A DNA stretch of 64,000 nt from Pedobacter ginsenosidimutans (lineage in GTDB: Bacteria; Bacteroidota; Bacteroidia; Sphingobacteriales; Sphingobacteriaceae): NCBI RefSeq assembly GCF_001442625.1, contig NZ_LMZQ01000003.1:186001-250000 (forward strand), in the 5' to 3' direction. Of the stretch, positions 9,129 through 20,100 are shown one piece after another. The first letter of the stretch is position 1, and each line of letters starts with the position of its first letter. The notes beneath the pieces were generated by a model. It was not told where the DNA came from and made no database searches. It was given only the letters and a program-made list of their open reading frames with translations. Made by a program: the position numbers and the translations under genes.

Positions 9129-9974
9129 CTAAGGCTGTTTTTTGTTTATTGTCCACTCGGCCAATTGAAACACACGGCTTCCTCTGTTCGATTTAATGTA
9201 AAGGCGGTAAAATTTATAAGCAATGTAGTTGTCGAAGTGAAAAAGTTTAGTCTGTTTTCTGCTTATACCACTATTCTCGTTCGCCCACGGACAAACGGTT
9301 ACCGTATGCAAGTCGGTATACTGGATCCCATCCAACGAGCCTTGCAAAATCCAGAATCTCGGATCGCGGTCTGCCGCATCATTACCCGAAGTTAGGGTGT
9401 AAGCGCCTACTACCTGTGGAGTCTTTAGTTCGAAGGTACATTTTTGGGTACCATCAAAACCTGCCTGTAAGAATTTCGTATTTATATCCTGATCGACCAG
9501 TTTTTTGGAACCTTCGCCAGAATCTGGTCCCGCACCTGCTTCAAGGTTAACCGAAAATATACCCCCAATGGTTTTCATGTAGTTTTCGCCGCAAATGGAG
9601 TAATTTATGGTCGGATCGACCACACTAAGCATCACTTCTTTTGCTGCAGTGTACCCCTGGCCATTCCTCGTAGTTAAGGTTACTTTATATTTTCCGGGGA
9701 AACGGTAAGTATGTTTTGGGTTTACCTCAACAGAAGTGCTATCATCGCCAAACTGCCACAATAAATTTTTATAATTTGTGGAGTTTCCGGTAAACTGGTA
9801 CTCTAAAAATTTCAATGTATCGGGTTTTATAAAGGTAAACCCAGCTGTAGGCTTTGGTTCTTCCACTTCTGGAACAACCTCTTCGACTTTGTCTTTTTTA
9901 CATTTCACTGTTAACACCACAATTAGTAGTAAAAGTGAACATATACCCAATAATCTTTTCATGTTACTTTTCAT
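9129..9974 (-). CDS. Lipoprotein with PKD and F5/8-type C (discoidin-like) domains
   Basis: 281 residues; a second start (MKRLLG) is possible four codons in. The N-terminus is hydrophobic and ends LTVKCKK, a lipobox-like Cys, so surface or periplasmic anchoring is likely. Residues about 44-118 are a PKD repeat (LWQFGDDSTSVEVNPKHTY, PGKYKVTLTT). Residues about 135-281 are an F5/8-type C binding domain ending FQLAEWTINK. The same C-terminal module, with the same end, is found in the product of 21452-22561. It follows the PA14 gene by 12 bp. It probably binds glycan at the cell surface; no catalytic residues were seen. Confidence 0.85.
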   Translation of the reverse strand: MKSNMKRLLGICSLLLLIVVLTVKCKKDKVEEVVPEVEEPKPTAGFTFIKPDTLKFLEYQFTGNSTNYKNLLWQFGDDSTSVEVNPKHTYRFPGKYKVTLTTRNGQGYTAAKEVMLSVVDPTINYSICGENYMKTIGGIFSVNLEAGAGPDSGEGSKKLVDQDINTKFLQAGFDGTQKCTFELKTPQVVGAYTLTSGNDAADRDPRFWILQGSLDGIQYTDLHTVTVCPWANENSGISRKQTKLFHFDNYIAYKFYRLYIKSNRGSRVFQLAEWTINKKQP

Positions 9975-9986
9975 ATCTATTCAAGT

Positions 9987-11429
9987 TTAAGGAGTTGGAA
10001 ATAATTGTGTTCTTGGTACTGCACGTTTACCTGTTATACCTGCCGATGGAACTTCATACTCGAGATATGCCTGTTGTCCGCCAACATTTTCGCGATGATG
10101 TGCTTCAATTTTATATCTGATACCACGTTCTAAACGAATGGTTGCTTTTCGCTCTGGTTTATCCCACTGTGTGGTATAATCGTCGATAATGGCTTTTCCA
10201 TTAATAAATAATCTCGATCCATCATCCCAACGGGTCTGATAGAAAATATAGTCGCCCCTTACCGGTGCCAGGAACTCGCCAACCCATTTGGTAGCGAAAT
10301 TATCCCTGCTTAAAGAAGTACCAGCGGTATTTTTTACATTATCTGGCCAACCATCGCCCGAGAATTCGATTGTGCCATCTACCCGCGTGGCAAAAGGCTC
10401 ACGGCCGTCGTCTGGTGATAACTGTGTATTGGTATAATATTTGGCAATCAAACCTGTACCATTTCCAATAATTGGCGAATTGTTATCTAAGTTTACATTG
10501 GGATCAATCACCACGATTACTTTTCCTTTTGTAGGATGGATAACATGATTGGTATTATCGCTTAGGCTTAAGGCAAAGGCGAATTTCTTATTGGCCACAA
10601 TATTTGCATCGAACACAGGCCATGGAATAGATAACCTCACTACAGCACTTGTTGCGCCTGTATTAAATCTCACCAAGGTATCGATGGTAAAATCTTTAGC
10701 AGCCAGGTGGATCACATTAGTGAGTGTTCCTGCTGACAATAAAGTTGCAATGGTATCTATGTTATCCTTAATTTTTACGTTAAAGGCCGTAGAAGGTGCA
10801 TTATCCAGACTGATAATGAGGGGAATGGTAACCCCGGCAGGTCCTACCTGATAATTAGGCCCCTGAGTTACGTTATAAATACCCCCGCCCTGAAAATTTA
10901 AAAAATGGATGTCGGTAGATTTTAACAATTCTTCGGTATTGATGATGACCAGGATATTCGATTTGCCATTGGCAATTTTATTACCTTTACCCGGCGCAGA
11001 AAGTTTTAAGGCAAAAACCACTTTCTTACCAAAATACCGTTCTAATACCGACCGGCGAACGATGGCTATTCCTTCGGCATTGTCTGTTCCGTACGATACA
11101 TTAATTACGTTAGGATACTCTACGGCCGCTGATGGCATGAGTACAGCATTGGTTAAACCACCATTAGTAATTAGCTGTGTTACCGTATCGTTATTTAAGG
11201 TTAAACCCACCTGAAAAGCTTCTTCCGCAGCTCCTGAGAGCGAAATTTTGAAGGGAACTTTAACAAACTGATTATCTATTGATACATTGCCCACAACAAT
11301 TCCTTCGCCGGTAATACTTCTGCTTGCCGCAGGCGGTAGATCCAAATCGTCTATTTGAGATTCTTTACAAGAACAGGCAACAATCATGATTGTTAAACCC
11401 ATTAATACTGTGTATATAATTTTTTTCAT
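9987..11429 (-). CDS. Lipoprotein with two DUF1735-like domains and a PA14 domain
   Basis: 480 residues. The lipoprotein signal MKKIIYTVLMGLTIMIVACSC ends at a Cys. Two similar beta-sandwich segments (about residues 40-170 and 175-310) have the DUF1735/BT_3987-like pattern of strands separated by VIxVxxxT and ending in KGKVIVVIDP. Residues about 325-475 are PA14-like (GLIAKYYTNTQLS, WVGEFLAPVRGDYIFYQTRWDDGSRLFING written in part), a module found in secreted glycan-binding proteins. It sits in the same co-directional run as the SusC/D pairs. A binding role is inferred. Confidence 0.83.
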   Translation of the reverse strand: MKKIIYTVLMGLTIMIVACSCKESQIDDLDLPPAASRSITGEGIVVGNVSIDNQFVKVPFKISLSGAAEEAFQVGLTLNNDTVTQLITNGGLTNAVLMPSAAVEYPNVINVSYGTDNAEGIAIVRRSVLERYFGKKVVFALKLSAPGKGNKIANGKSNILVIINTEELLKSTDIHFLNFQGGGIYNVTQGPNYQVGPAGVTIPLIISLDNAPSTAFNVKIKDNIDTIATLLSAGTLTNVIHLAAKDFTIDTLVRFNTGATSAVVRLSIPWPVFDANIVANKKFAFALSLSDNTNHVIHPTKGKVIVVIDPNVNLDNNSPIIGNGTGLIAKYYTNTQLSPDDGREPFATRVDGTIEFSGDGWPDNVKNTAGTSLSRDNFATKWVGEFLAPVRGDYIFYQTRWDDGSRLFINGKAIIDDYTTQWDKPERKATIRLERGIRYKIEAHHRENVGGQQAYLEYEVPSAGITGKRAVPRTQLFPTP

Positions 11430-11459
11430 TTTCGATATTTAAATTATCAATATTCCTGT

Positions 11460-13163
11460 TTATTGGTCTAACCAAACCCTGCCATCAAGTGCCCATTGCT
11501 GGTTATTGGCGATTTTTAACCAGTTAACCATTTGCGCTGGTATGTCGGTTGTTTGCGGAACCAGGAGCGCTAAGGAACTGGTTGAAGGCGGACAGATTAA
11601 ATCGTTGAAATTTTCCCAAACGTATGGTCCCTGCAATTTAAAATCGCGGGCCTGGGAAGAAAGATCGATCATCTTATCGCCATTGCCGTCGGTAGCTGGC
11701 CAGTAACCTACCAGGAAATTGTAAGAAGGGTGGCTCTGATCGATGGATGTTTCGCAAGAGTATTGTCCGATTACACCATCTGGAACAGCTAGTTTAAAGA
11801 AACGGATATCGGTTACATAATAATCTGGCTCTCCGTGCCCCTGACCATTTAAATAACCCAGTTTCAATGCATTGGAATTGGCTAAGGAACCAGATCCGGT
11901 GATTTCTAGCTCGTTGTTAAATGTCCCGTTGGTATAAGTTCTGATAAACCTTTGGTTACCACGCTGTTCTAATTTAACTGACAGGTTTTCCCATCTGCCC
12001 TGAACAATATCGGCGCCCCTGCATTGACGGTAATCGCCATCTTTTGTACCTCTCCATTCGAAGTACCAGTAACGGTCTTCTAAATAAATAACCCAACCCA
12101 CGCTAGGGTGGCCACTAGACCATTCGTTTCTTTTACCTAAAATACTAGGGTATGAGATCTGCTCTCTGTTCTTTTTAACTTTAAGCTCAATGGTCATCTT
12201 GGTAGTATCGTCTATATTGTAAACGCCTGCATCTTCGCCAGCCACTTCAGCCCTAATTTGGGTACCGGTCATTTTAACAGTTTTGCCCAGGTACCTGTTA
12301 CCTGTAAATGGCTTTACCAGGATCCGTTTGTTATAAGCAGCACTATAGTAAATAACAAAAGCATTGTTTGCCGGTTTACTAAAAATGGTTTGATCGTCGG
12401 TATTGGGCGGGAGGGTAAATGCGCCACCATCGCTCGAAGCGATAATAACCAGCCAATCCTCGTTAATATAATTAGAGCGTTTCTTTAATGCAGCCATAAT
12501 CTCCCCCACTCCGGTATCGAATTTTTCTATTGCCGATTTATAGTTCGGGAATGAATTATCGTAACCATATTGTGCACCGGCTTTATCTACATCGGTAAAG
12601 TGGCCTAAAATTACCGAAGCGGTATCGGTATTTAAATCGTTAATTACCGAAGCTTTAACCTGGTCATCGCTGGTGGCCAAAGTGCTGATATCTGCACCTG
12701 TTGTTAGCGATTTAAAAACTGTAGATGAGGTATGTGCCACAATTTTGGTCTGTGGCCTGCTCTCTTTAATCCTTTTAAAAATTACAGGGTAATTCTGCAG
12801 GTTGTTATTGGTTAGGTTATCATCATTTACCAGGTGTTTCGCTTTTTTTACACCGGTTAACATGCTTGCCCAGTTACTGGCATTCTGTGTAGCTTCGGGT
12901 TCATTTAATCCCACCCAACTGTAAACTGAGTGTGGTAAAAGCGCCGTAATATTTGGAATATTGGCTGCTGCTACCGATTGCCCTCTTGCACCATCAACCA
13001 CCAGGTATAAAATCTTACGGCTTCCGTATCTTACCTTTGTGGTATCGGTACCGTCTTTATCTGTAAGTTTTCTATCGAAATCTTTATTGCAGGAAAATAT
13101 GGCTGTTGTAACTACGGTGGCCATTAAACCAAGCAGTAATTTATATTTTTTCGTCATGCTCAT
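11460..13163 (-). CDS. Alkaline-phosphatase-fold/DUF4983-type lipoprotein with a LamG-like domain; metal site looks degenerate
   Basis: 567 residues, lipoprotein signal ending AIFSCNK. Residues about 48-290 have the alkaline phosphatase/NPP fold: the first metal Asp region is LYLVVDGARG and the nucleophile region is SNWASMLTGV. In active relatives the later motifs read DxxGHxxG and SDHG. Here they are DVDKAGAQYG and SSDGGAF, so two metal-binding His are missing. A concanavalin/LamG-like segment follows (about 300-470; WENLSVKLEQRG, LKLGYLNGQG). The end resembles DUF4983 (PSYNFLVGYWPATDGNGDKM). It is probably a surface binding protein that has lost phosphodiesterase activity. The GTG/ATG choice is clear (MSMTKK or MTKK). 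Confidence 0.82.
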   Translation of the reverse strand: MSMTKKYKLLLGLMATVVTTAIFSCNKDFDRKLTDKDGTDTTKVRYGSRKILYLVVDGARGQSVAAANIPNITALLPHSVYSWVGLNEPEATQNASNWASMLTGVKKAKHLVNDDNLTNNNLQNYPVIFKRIKESRPQTKIVAHTSSTVFKSLTTGADISTLATSDDQVKASVINDLNTDTASVILGHFTDVDKAGAQYGYDNSFPNYKSAIEKFDTGVGEIMAALKKRSNYINEDWLVIIASSDGGAFTLPPNTDDQTIFSKPANNAFVIYYSAAYNKRILVKPFTGNRYLGKTVKMTGTQIRAEVAGEDAGVYNIDDTTKMTIELKVKKNREQISYPSILGKRNEWSSGHPSVGWVIYLEDRYWYFEWRGTKDGDYRQCRGADIVQGRWENLSVKLEQRGNQRFIRTYTNGTFNNELEITGSGSLANSNALKLGYLNGQGHGEPDYYVTDIRFFKLAVPDGVIGQYSCETSIDQSHPSYNFLVGYWPATDGNGDKMIDLSSQARDFKLQGPYVWENFNDLICPPSTSSLALLVPQTTDIPAQMVNWLKIANNQQWALDGRVWLDQ

Positions 13164-13193
13164 CTTAATTTATATTTAATTGGCTTCTGGTTA

Positions 13194-14813
13194 TTATTCA
13201 ATAGTTACCCTAACGATGTTGTAAAAAGGCTGGTTATCAAAGCGGTTGAAACCTCCGATTAATAAAAGTGCTTTTTTGCCATCAGCAGATTTTGTTTCAA
13301 TCACATCAGAAAGGCCGCCCGAAAATGGTCCGGTTGCATTATAGCCAGGCGCTAGCAGTCCTGCCGGGGTAAGCACCATAAAACCATTTCTGGTAATGTT
13401 GTTGTACTTTTTAAAACCACCACTTACTACAATCAATCCATTCGAAATCTGGCGGGCAAAATAAGGGTAACCGCCTTCGAAGAATTTAGCAGTGAAAGAC
13501 TCATCCAGACTGCCATCTTCATTAATTAGTGCCATCCCGTATACAGGTTTACCGTTGTATTTTGTAAATGCTCCTGTAATCAGGTATTTTCTGGTGGTAG
13601 CATTGTAGGTAAGTGATGTTATTCCATTATCTACCCCACTGCCCGGGTTAAAGCTTGGATCTTTAGTGCCATCGGCATTTAACCTTAAAATACGTACAGC
13701 AGGCTGATCATCAAAGGTGCTGAAGTTTCCAAATACCATTAATTTTTCGAGGTTGGCTGCATCGGTATGCATATAGGTATCAATAGGGCCATTTGCACTT
13801 ACATTACCTTTATTGGTTGCAGTATTAAAACGATAGGTTTTATCTAAAGAACCATCTAAATTGAACCTTAAAATCTGACGGATTTCGGTACTATCCAGAA
13901 TTACGGTATCTCTGGAAAAATCATAATTGTCTTTATCGTAAGTTCTTTTTACGTAATACCTAAAATTACCTGTTGCTAAAATTTTGCCCTGATGTGGGTA
14001 AATGCGGTTAATGTATTCGTTGGTACCGCCATTAAATTTAGGAAACCATTTTTGGGTAACCGTATCGGTTAAGGTTGGTTTGCGCTTGGTTTGGATTTTA
14101 ATGGTATCGATAGCACCATTAGGATATAAACTGGTAATGTTACTAATGTTTTCTGTACGCTGGTTATAGCCGCTAAATCCACCGGCGATGATAAAACGTC
14201 CGCCAATTTCAATTACCCTAGATAGTGAGCCATTAGCGCCCCTACCTGTTCTAAAAGTACGGTCGTAATCGCCATCTAAAGAAGTTCTTACAATTCTATT
14301 ATTCGGTGTGATGAATCCATTATTATTGTAATTGTTAAAGCTGCCAAGTACAATCGCCCTTCCATCAAGCATTTCGTAAAACTGGTTTACATAGCCGTTT
14401 GTTCCTGCCGTTGCCTTAAAAGTGATATCGTTTTTGATCAGGCCCGACACAATAAACTGTGGGCCTAAAATCAGCTGATCGCCAATAGCAATCGAGGTGA
14501 TCCCTGTACTTCCGGCTTCGGGTACCTTAACCACAATAGTAGATTCGGTAACGCTAAGCACTTCTGCTTTTTCGCCGTTAAACATAAAGGTTAACTTATC
14601 TTTAAAGGGCATTAAGCCTTTGGCCTGTATGGTTACTGTAGTACCTACAATACCTTCTGATGGAACAGGCAATAAAGTTTGGCTAATGGTTATGCCCAGT
14701 GGCGCCTTACCATCTGCATATGGATCTTCGCCTAATTCTTCTTCTTTCTTACACCCCTGTATAACTAAGGAGCATAGAAAAAACACGATTAGCATGTATT
14801 TTATTTTTTTCAT
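13194..14813 (-). CDS. Lipoprotein with IPT/TIG domain and delta-60-type repeats (DUF5008-like)
   Basis: 539 residues. The signal MKKIKYMLIVFFLCSLVIQGC ends at a lipobox Cys. Residues about 38-125 form an IPT/TIG immunoglobulin-like domain (GIVGTTVTIQAKGL, KVPEAGSTGITSIAIG). Residues about 128-539 hold repeats of the delta-60 kind, each with a D-x-SFxxGxGxxG turn followed by IIxGxFxxYNG; examples are DPSFNPGSGVDNGI and YLITGAFTKYNGKP. This suggests a beta-propeller-like binding platform. DUF5008 proteins with this build are common beside SusC/D pairs. A role in binding or displaying substrate at the outer membrane is inferred. Confidence 0.82.
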   Translation of the reverse strand: MKKIKYMLIVFFLCSLVIQGCKKEEELGEDPYADGKAPLGITISQTLLPVPSEGIVGTTVTIQAKGLMPFKDKLTFMFNGEKAEVLSVTESTIVVKVPEAGSTGITSIAIGDQLILGPQFIVSGLIKNDITFKATAGTNGYVNQFYEMLDGRAIVLGSFNNYNNNGFITPNNRIVRTSLDGDYDRTFRTGRGANGSLSRVIEIGGRFIIAGGFSGYNQRTENISNITSLYPNGAIDTIKIQTKRKPTLTDTVTQKWFPKFNGGTNEYINRIYPHQGKILATGNFRYYVKRTYDKDNYDFSRDTVILDSTEIRQILRFNLDGSLDKTYRFNTATNKGNVSANGPIDTYMHTDAANLEKLMVFGNFSTFDDQPAVRILRLNADGTKDPSFNPGSGVDNGITSLTYNATTRKYLITGAFTKYNGKPVYGMALINEDGSLDESFTAKFFEGGYPYFARQISNGLIVVSGGFKKYNNITRNGFMVLTPAGLLAPGYNATGPFSGGLSDVIETKSADGKKALLLIGGFNRFDNQPFYNIVRVTIE

Positions 14814-14845
14814 GATTTTATTCTTTTAAAATTATAACAGGCTAA

Positions 14846-15595
14846 TTATTTATTACTTGGTGTTAAACCAGTGTTATATACATCATTAAAAAACTCATAT
14901 AAATTGAACCCCAGGTATGCACCCTGATATCTTAACGAGTGCACCATTCCGTTGGTTGGTTTAATATCAGATGATGCGACATAACTTGGGTACCAGTTAT
15001 CGTTCGGTTTTGATACGTCGGGGATGTAAGAGAGCACAAGCTGCCTGTAACCGATATATTTAATTCCGTTGGCATCGTAAAAAACTACGCCAATATTGGC
15101 TACATCGTTGTTGTAATCGTAGTGCAGGGCTCCGGGATAAATACTTCTCAGATCAAGATCGATCTGCGGATAATCTTTTAACATGTTTACACCTTTAAAC
15201 ATATAACGTTGCAGGTATTTCCGCCAAATGGCCGGACTGATCTGATCGAGGGTTTTTACCGTATCTCTACCCGATTCATAAAGCAATTGATTTAAGGATT
15301 CGAACTTTGGTTTTCTATCTCTTTCGTTGGTGTGAATATTGCCGATCGTTTTCCGCACTACATCATCATCAAAAGCAAAAAAGGTGAAATTCTCCGAACT
15401 GAACTGCTGCTCCATGCCGGCCAGTTTTACAATTTGGGCAACGGTATCAAAAGGAACTTTTTTGGCCTGCAGGTACTGCATCATATTCCCATCAAACTCT
15501 GCCTTCGCCTTGCCACCATCTATATAATACTCATCACGCTTACAGGCATTTAAAACAAGTAAAAGTGCTGCACATGCAATAATTAGCTTTTTCAT
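14846..15595 (-). CDS. Fasciclin (FAS1)-domain lipoprotein
   Basis: 249 residues, signal ending LLLVLNACKRD. It holds one FAS1-like domain (about 37-235) with the opening MMQYLQAKKVPFDTVAQIV, the ENFTFFAFDDDVVRKTI core and a late NGMVHSL strand typical of FAS1 (NGxVHxI). It follows the second susD gene at 24 bp, the same place that a FAS1 protein takes after the first susD (21452-22561). FAS1 lipoproteins next to SusC/D are thought to be surface adhesion or binding subunits. Confidence 0.85.
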   Translation of the reverse strand: MKKLIIACAALLLVLNACKRDEYYIDGGKAKAEFDGNMMQYLQAKKVPFDTVAQIVKLAGMEQQFSSENFTFFAFDDDVVRKTIGNIHTNERDRKPKFESLNQLLYESGRDTVKTLDQISPAIWRKYLQRYMFKGVNMLKDYPQIDLDLRSIYPGALHYDYNNDVANIGVVFYDANGIKYIGYRQLVLSYIPDVSKPNDNWYPSYVASSDIKPTNGMVHSLRYQGAYLGFNLYEFFNDVYNTGLTPSNK

Positions 15596-15619
15596 ATCTT
15601 GTATAATTTCTATTTAAAA

Positions 15620-17143
15620 TTAATTACCACCATTAACCCAATAATCGTTTAACCGCATAAATGGATTGTTATTTAAGGCATTCCCGCTTATTGGCCAGGT
15701 CCATGCGCCACGGCTAAATTTATCTGAGGTAAGTACATTGTACGACCATTGGCTGCTTAAAATCCTCTTGGTGCGCACCAAATCGAAATAATGGTGCCCT
15801 TCGCCTATTAATTCTCTAGATCTTTCGTAAAAAATAAAATCCTTTAGGGTAGAGCCTCCGCCACCAGCATACTTTGATGCCTGTGCTCTGTCCCTTACCA
15901 TATTTACCAGCTTAATGGCTTCGGTATCCTCTCCTAAATCGGCAAGTGCTTCAGCTGCCAGTAAAATTTCGCCACCGTACCTAAAAATCATAAATGTGTT
16001 ATCAGGGTTGGCATCTTCTTCACCTGTAGAGAAAGAATTCTGCGCAAATTTTAGCATCATAAATTTTCCGTTATCGGCATAAATATCTTCGTTAAACCAG
16101 CTGGTAATTCGCTTATCGCTACCATCCTGAAAGAGTTTCTGCATGTACTCACCCCTGAAATAAGCAAAACTTACACGGTGGGTATATTCTGGTCTTTTGT
16201 ATGGGTAATGCAAAAACATATCGGCCACCGGTGCGGTATTGGTATTTTGATCGCCATAGTTTATACTGCGGTAAAATTCGAATAAGCTCTCGTCTGATCT
16301 TCCTTTAATTACGGTAGCCCATTCTGTAATAGGCAATAACCTGTATGCACCGCTGGCAATCATTTCGCGCCCTAAATCGGCAGTCTCCTGGTAGTATTTT
16401 TTTGAATTGTTCGCATCAAAACCTGCATTCCACATGTTCATTTCCATAATTAAGGCAATAATGCTTCCTCGGCTGGCCCTAACTCCTTTTAAAGATGGAT
16501 CGGTATAAGTCCATGGAATCTGATTTTTATGGGTTTTAAGATCAGCTATACATTTGTTTAATACGGAAACAAAGTTTTCGCGCGGCAAAGCTGTTGAATG
16601 GAATGCATCGGTATAATACACTACATCGCCATATAACCTTACCATGATAAAATAACTTAGCGAACGGATAAATGCAGCTTCGGCTTTATACTGGTTTTTC
16701 TGCACATCGGTAAGTCCGGGTACACCTTCATCAAGCTTCGCCATTAAAATGTTGGCACCTTGTATGGCACGGTAATAATCGGTCCAATCGGTAATTCTGT
16801 TGAAGTTGTAAAAATCCCATGGACGATTACCCGCCAATAAACCCAACAGGTTGTTTTTACCTAAAATCTCGACAAACTCGCGGGCAGGGGCTAAATCAGA
16901 CTGGCTTTCGTATAATACTTCACCAGAGCGGTACTCGCCCGTTGCGCCTATAAAATGTGTTTCGTTAAACTTACCGAAAACAATACGCGATAAATCGTAA
17001 ATATTTGCTTCTACATCTTCTTTAGATTGGAAGAAGTTATTTCCTGATAACTTATCTAAAGGTTGTATATCCAGAAACTTTTTACAAGCAGGCAATGAAA
17101 ACGATGCTGCTAAAATCAAAGAATAAATGATAAACTTTTTCAT
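15620..17143 (-). CDS. SusD/RagB-family outer-membrane lipoprotein (second pair)
   Basis: 507 residues with a lipoprotein signal (MKKFIIYSLILAASFSLPAC). It has the SusD opening KKFLDIQPLDKLSGNNFF and helical TPR-like blocks (AEAAFIRSLSYFIMVRLYGDVVYYTDAF), and ends with the substrate-facing part (YERSRELIGEGHHYFDLVRT, WPISGNALNNNP). It starts 11 bp after the susC at 17155-20304 stops, so the two are translated from one mRNA and should form a lidded import complex. The ligand is unknown. Confidence 0.95.
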   Translation of the reverse strand: MKKFIIYSLILAASFSLPACKKFLDIQPLDKLSGNNFFQSKEDVEANIYDLSRIVFGKFNETHFIGATGEYRSGEVLYESQSDLAPAREFVEILGKNNLLGLLAGNRPWDFYNFNRITDWTDYYRAIQGANILMAKLDEGVPGLTDVQKNQYKAEAAFIRSLSYFIMVRLYGDVVYYTDAFHSTALPRENFVSVLNKCIADLKTHKNQIPWTYTDPSLKGVRASRGSIIALIMEMNMWNAGFDANNSKKYYQETADLGREMIASGAYRLLPITEWATVIKGRSDESLFEFYRSINYGDQNTNTAPVADMFLHYPYKRPEYTHRVSFAYFRGEYMQKLFQDGSDKRITSWFNEDIYADNGKFMMLKFAQNSFSTGEEDANPDNTFMIFRYGGEILLAAEALADLGEDTEAIKLVNMVRDRAQASKYAGGGGSTLKDFIFYERSRELIGEGHHYFDLVRTKRILSSQWSYNVLTSDKFSRGAWTWPISGNALNNNPFMRLNDYWVNGGN

Positions 17144-17154
17144 AATAATATCTA

Positions 17155-20100
17155 TTAATTGCCTGTATTAAGTTCTAACTGAACGCCTAGGTTATAAGTA
17201 CGCGGAACAGGGTATCCTGTAGAAATATCGCGACCCAATGTGGTTACGTTTTCAGGGTTTGGCCCGGTGTACTTAGAAAAAGTAATCAGGTTATCTGTAG
17301 AGGCATAAATTCTTAAACTACTCATTCCAAAACGTGCGATAAACTTTTTATCGAACATGTAAGAAAGCGTTACGTTACTTACTTTTAAATAAGTTCCGCT
17401 TTCTTGCCAAAGTGTTTGATCGGCCCTTAGCGGCTGAATCTGATCAAATCTTTTGTAATCGTACGGATAAGGGTATTTTGCAATATCACCAGGTTTTGTC
17501 CAGATATTAAGGTCGTTTAATGGTACAACCGATTTTAGTGAATAGGGATCGCGCATTATGGCTATCCTATCTGCCAGGGCATTATTTAAAATGGTTCTGT
17601 CGGCTGTGTAAGTAGCATAAACATTTAAGCCCCATTTTTTATACCTGATATTGGTAGATAAACCACCGGTCATTAAAGGCTGCGAATTACCGGTAACCTC
17701 ATAATCACGGCCATCTAAAATATAATCTCCGTTTACATCTTTCATAATCGGATCGCCACCTAAGAAAAACTGTCCGTTAGATTGATATCTCTTACCCGTT
17801 ACAGGATCGGTTGGCACATCGGCATCGGTTTGATAAACACCCTGGTTTATTCTTAAGTAGTTAGACAATGTGTTTCTACCTACGCGGTAAACGTTGTGCT
17901 GCAGGTAACCAGAACCATCAAATTTGATGAACTGTCCGTTATACTCTGCCGGAAGTTTTAACAGCACATCGCGGTTAAGTGCACCATTTACCGAAACCGA
18001 AATATCAAAATCTTTGCTCGCTACCGGCCTCACGGTAATCATGATCTCCGATCCATAATTGGCAATACCTAAATCGTTACTCGCCAATTTATTAAACCCG
18101 GTAGTATTCGATAAAAGTCTATCAAACAATAAGTTATCAACCTTTTTAAAATAAGTATCGAAGTTTACTGAGATTTTATCGTTAAATAACCCCAGATCGA
18201 AACCTAAATTGTACTGACTTGTTGTGGTTGGTTTTAAATTAGGATTTGGAATAATATTATAATCGATTCCGATGGTTGGGTTGTTGTTAAAATTGTTGTT
18301 CAGGTTATAAATACCATAAATACTTTGGAGATTACCCGTTGGCACAATATTTTGTCCCCAGGTTAACCTCAAACTACCGTACGATAACCATTTCATATCG
18401 GCCAGCCAGTTCTCTTTGTTAAAGTTCCATCTTAAACCAATTGAAGGGTTTTTAGAATATGGATTTTCCAATCCGCTGGATGAGGTACCATCTAAACGAT
18501 AAGAAAACTCAGCTACGTATTTTTTATCATAATCGTACGATACTGAACCTGCGAACGATGCAATGGTTGCGTTTTTATAATTAGACAATACGCCTCCACC
18601 ACGCGAGTAATAAGCATCGTACCCCAATGGCCCCTGTAACTGATCGTTAGGTGTTCTTTCCTGGCGTGTAATACCAGCCTGGGCGCCCTGTTTATAAATT
18701 TCATTAAAGGTGTTAACAAAAAGATTATGTTTTTCGCCAAAACTTTTGGCATAAGTAATACCATTTCTATTATACAACTGGAAATTTCTTCCAACATAAT
18801 CGTATACTTTAGCAAACTGGCCGTTTGCCGCTGCAGGCGTAAAAGTAGATTCGGTATCGGAAGTATAATCGTAACTTAAAGTAGAAGATACAGCCAAACC
18901 AGGAATAAACTCGTAACGTGCTTCTACGTTAGTTCTTAAATTTCTGGAGTTATTATCGTTCAATGTTTGTAATGCCGATAAAACCCCTCCCGATGCCTGA
19001 TAGAAAGATGGCGGAGGCAATAAGGTAGATACCTGTCCATTTCCGGCAACACCTGATTGTAATAAACCAACACCATTTCCTTTATTCTGCTTTCCTACGG
19101 AGCCGTTAATAAAACCAAAAAATCTAAATTTATCGTTTGGCTTAAACTCCATATTCATATTCAGGTTGTAACGGTTATAGCCCGTATTCTTGATTACCCC
19201 TTTTTCGGTATAATAACCTAGGTTGGCCTTGTAGTTAAATCTAGGATCGCCACCATCTAAAGCCAGGTTATGACTCTGATTGTAGGTATTCTGGAAAAAT
19301 ACATCCTGCCAATCGGTAGAGTTGTTCCAGTAAGCATTTAAACTATCGGCAAGGAACGAAGTATTAGAAATTCTCCTGATATCATCAACGTTTGAAGCAT
19401 TTAAAATAATCTGCTGGATTTTTAATGATCTTTCTGAGTTACCACCCAAAGTTTCGCGAAGTTTTGGCGGGGTTTTAACAAAGAAATTGGATACATACCT
19501 AATTCTTGGAACTTTAGAGTTACCTCTTTTGGTGGTGATGATAATTACCCCATAGGCACCTCTCGAGCCATACATGGAAGTTGCCTGGGCATCTTTTAAA
19601 ATCTGGATGTCTTCGATATCTTCCTGAGGAATTAATGAAAGCGGACTCACACCAGGCCCTTGGCTCTGGAAACCAAACTCTGCAGCTTTATCTGCATCCA
19701 ATGGAACACCATCAATAATATATAACGGCGAGGTTGGCTGTAAAAATGATTCGTTACCACTGCCAGAGATGCTTAAACTGGATAATCCACGAACCTGTAC
19801 CGAGCCCCTAAAACCTGGTGCACCGGTATTGTTCTGAATGTTTAATCCCGGCACTTTACCCTGTAAAAGTTGCTCTACGTTAGAAACCGGAATATCCTGA
19901 ACCTCTTTGGCCTGAATTAAAACCGACGAACCGGTAGTGGTTTGCTTAGACCTTTTTTGGTAGGCTACAATAACAATCTGATCCAGCTCTTTGCGGTCTT
20001 CAGAAATGGTTACGGTGATGTTATTCTGGTTGGTAATTTTTACACGCTGCGTATTGTAACCAATAAATTTGAATATTAAAGTAGACCCCTCGGGTACGTT

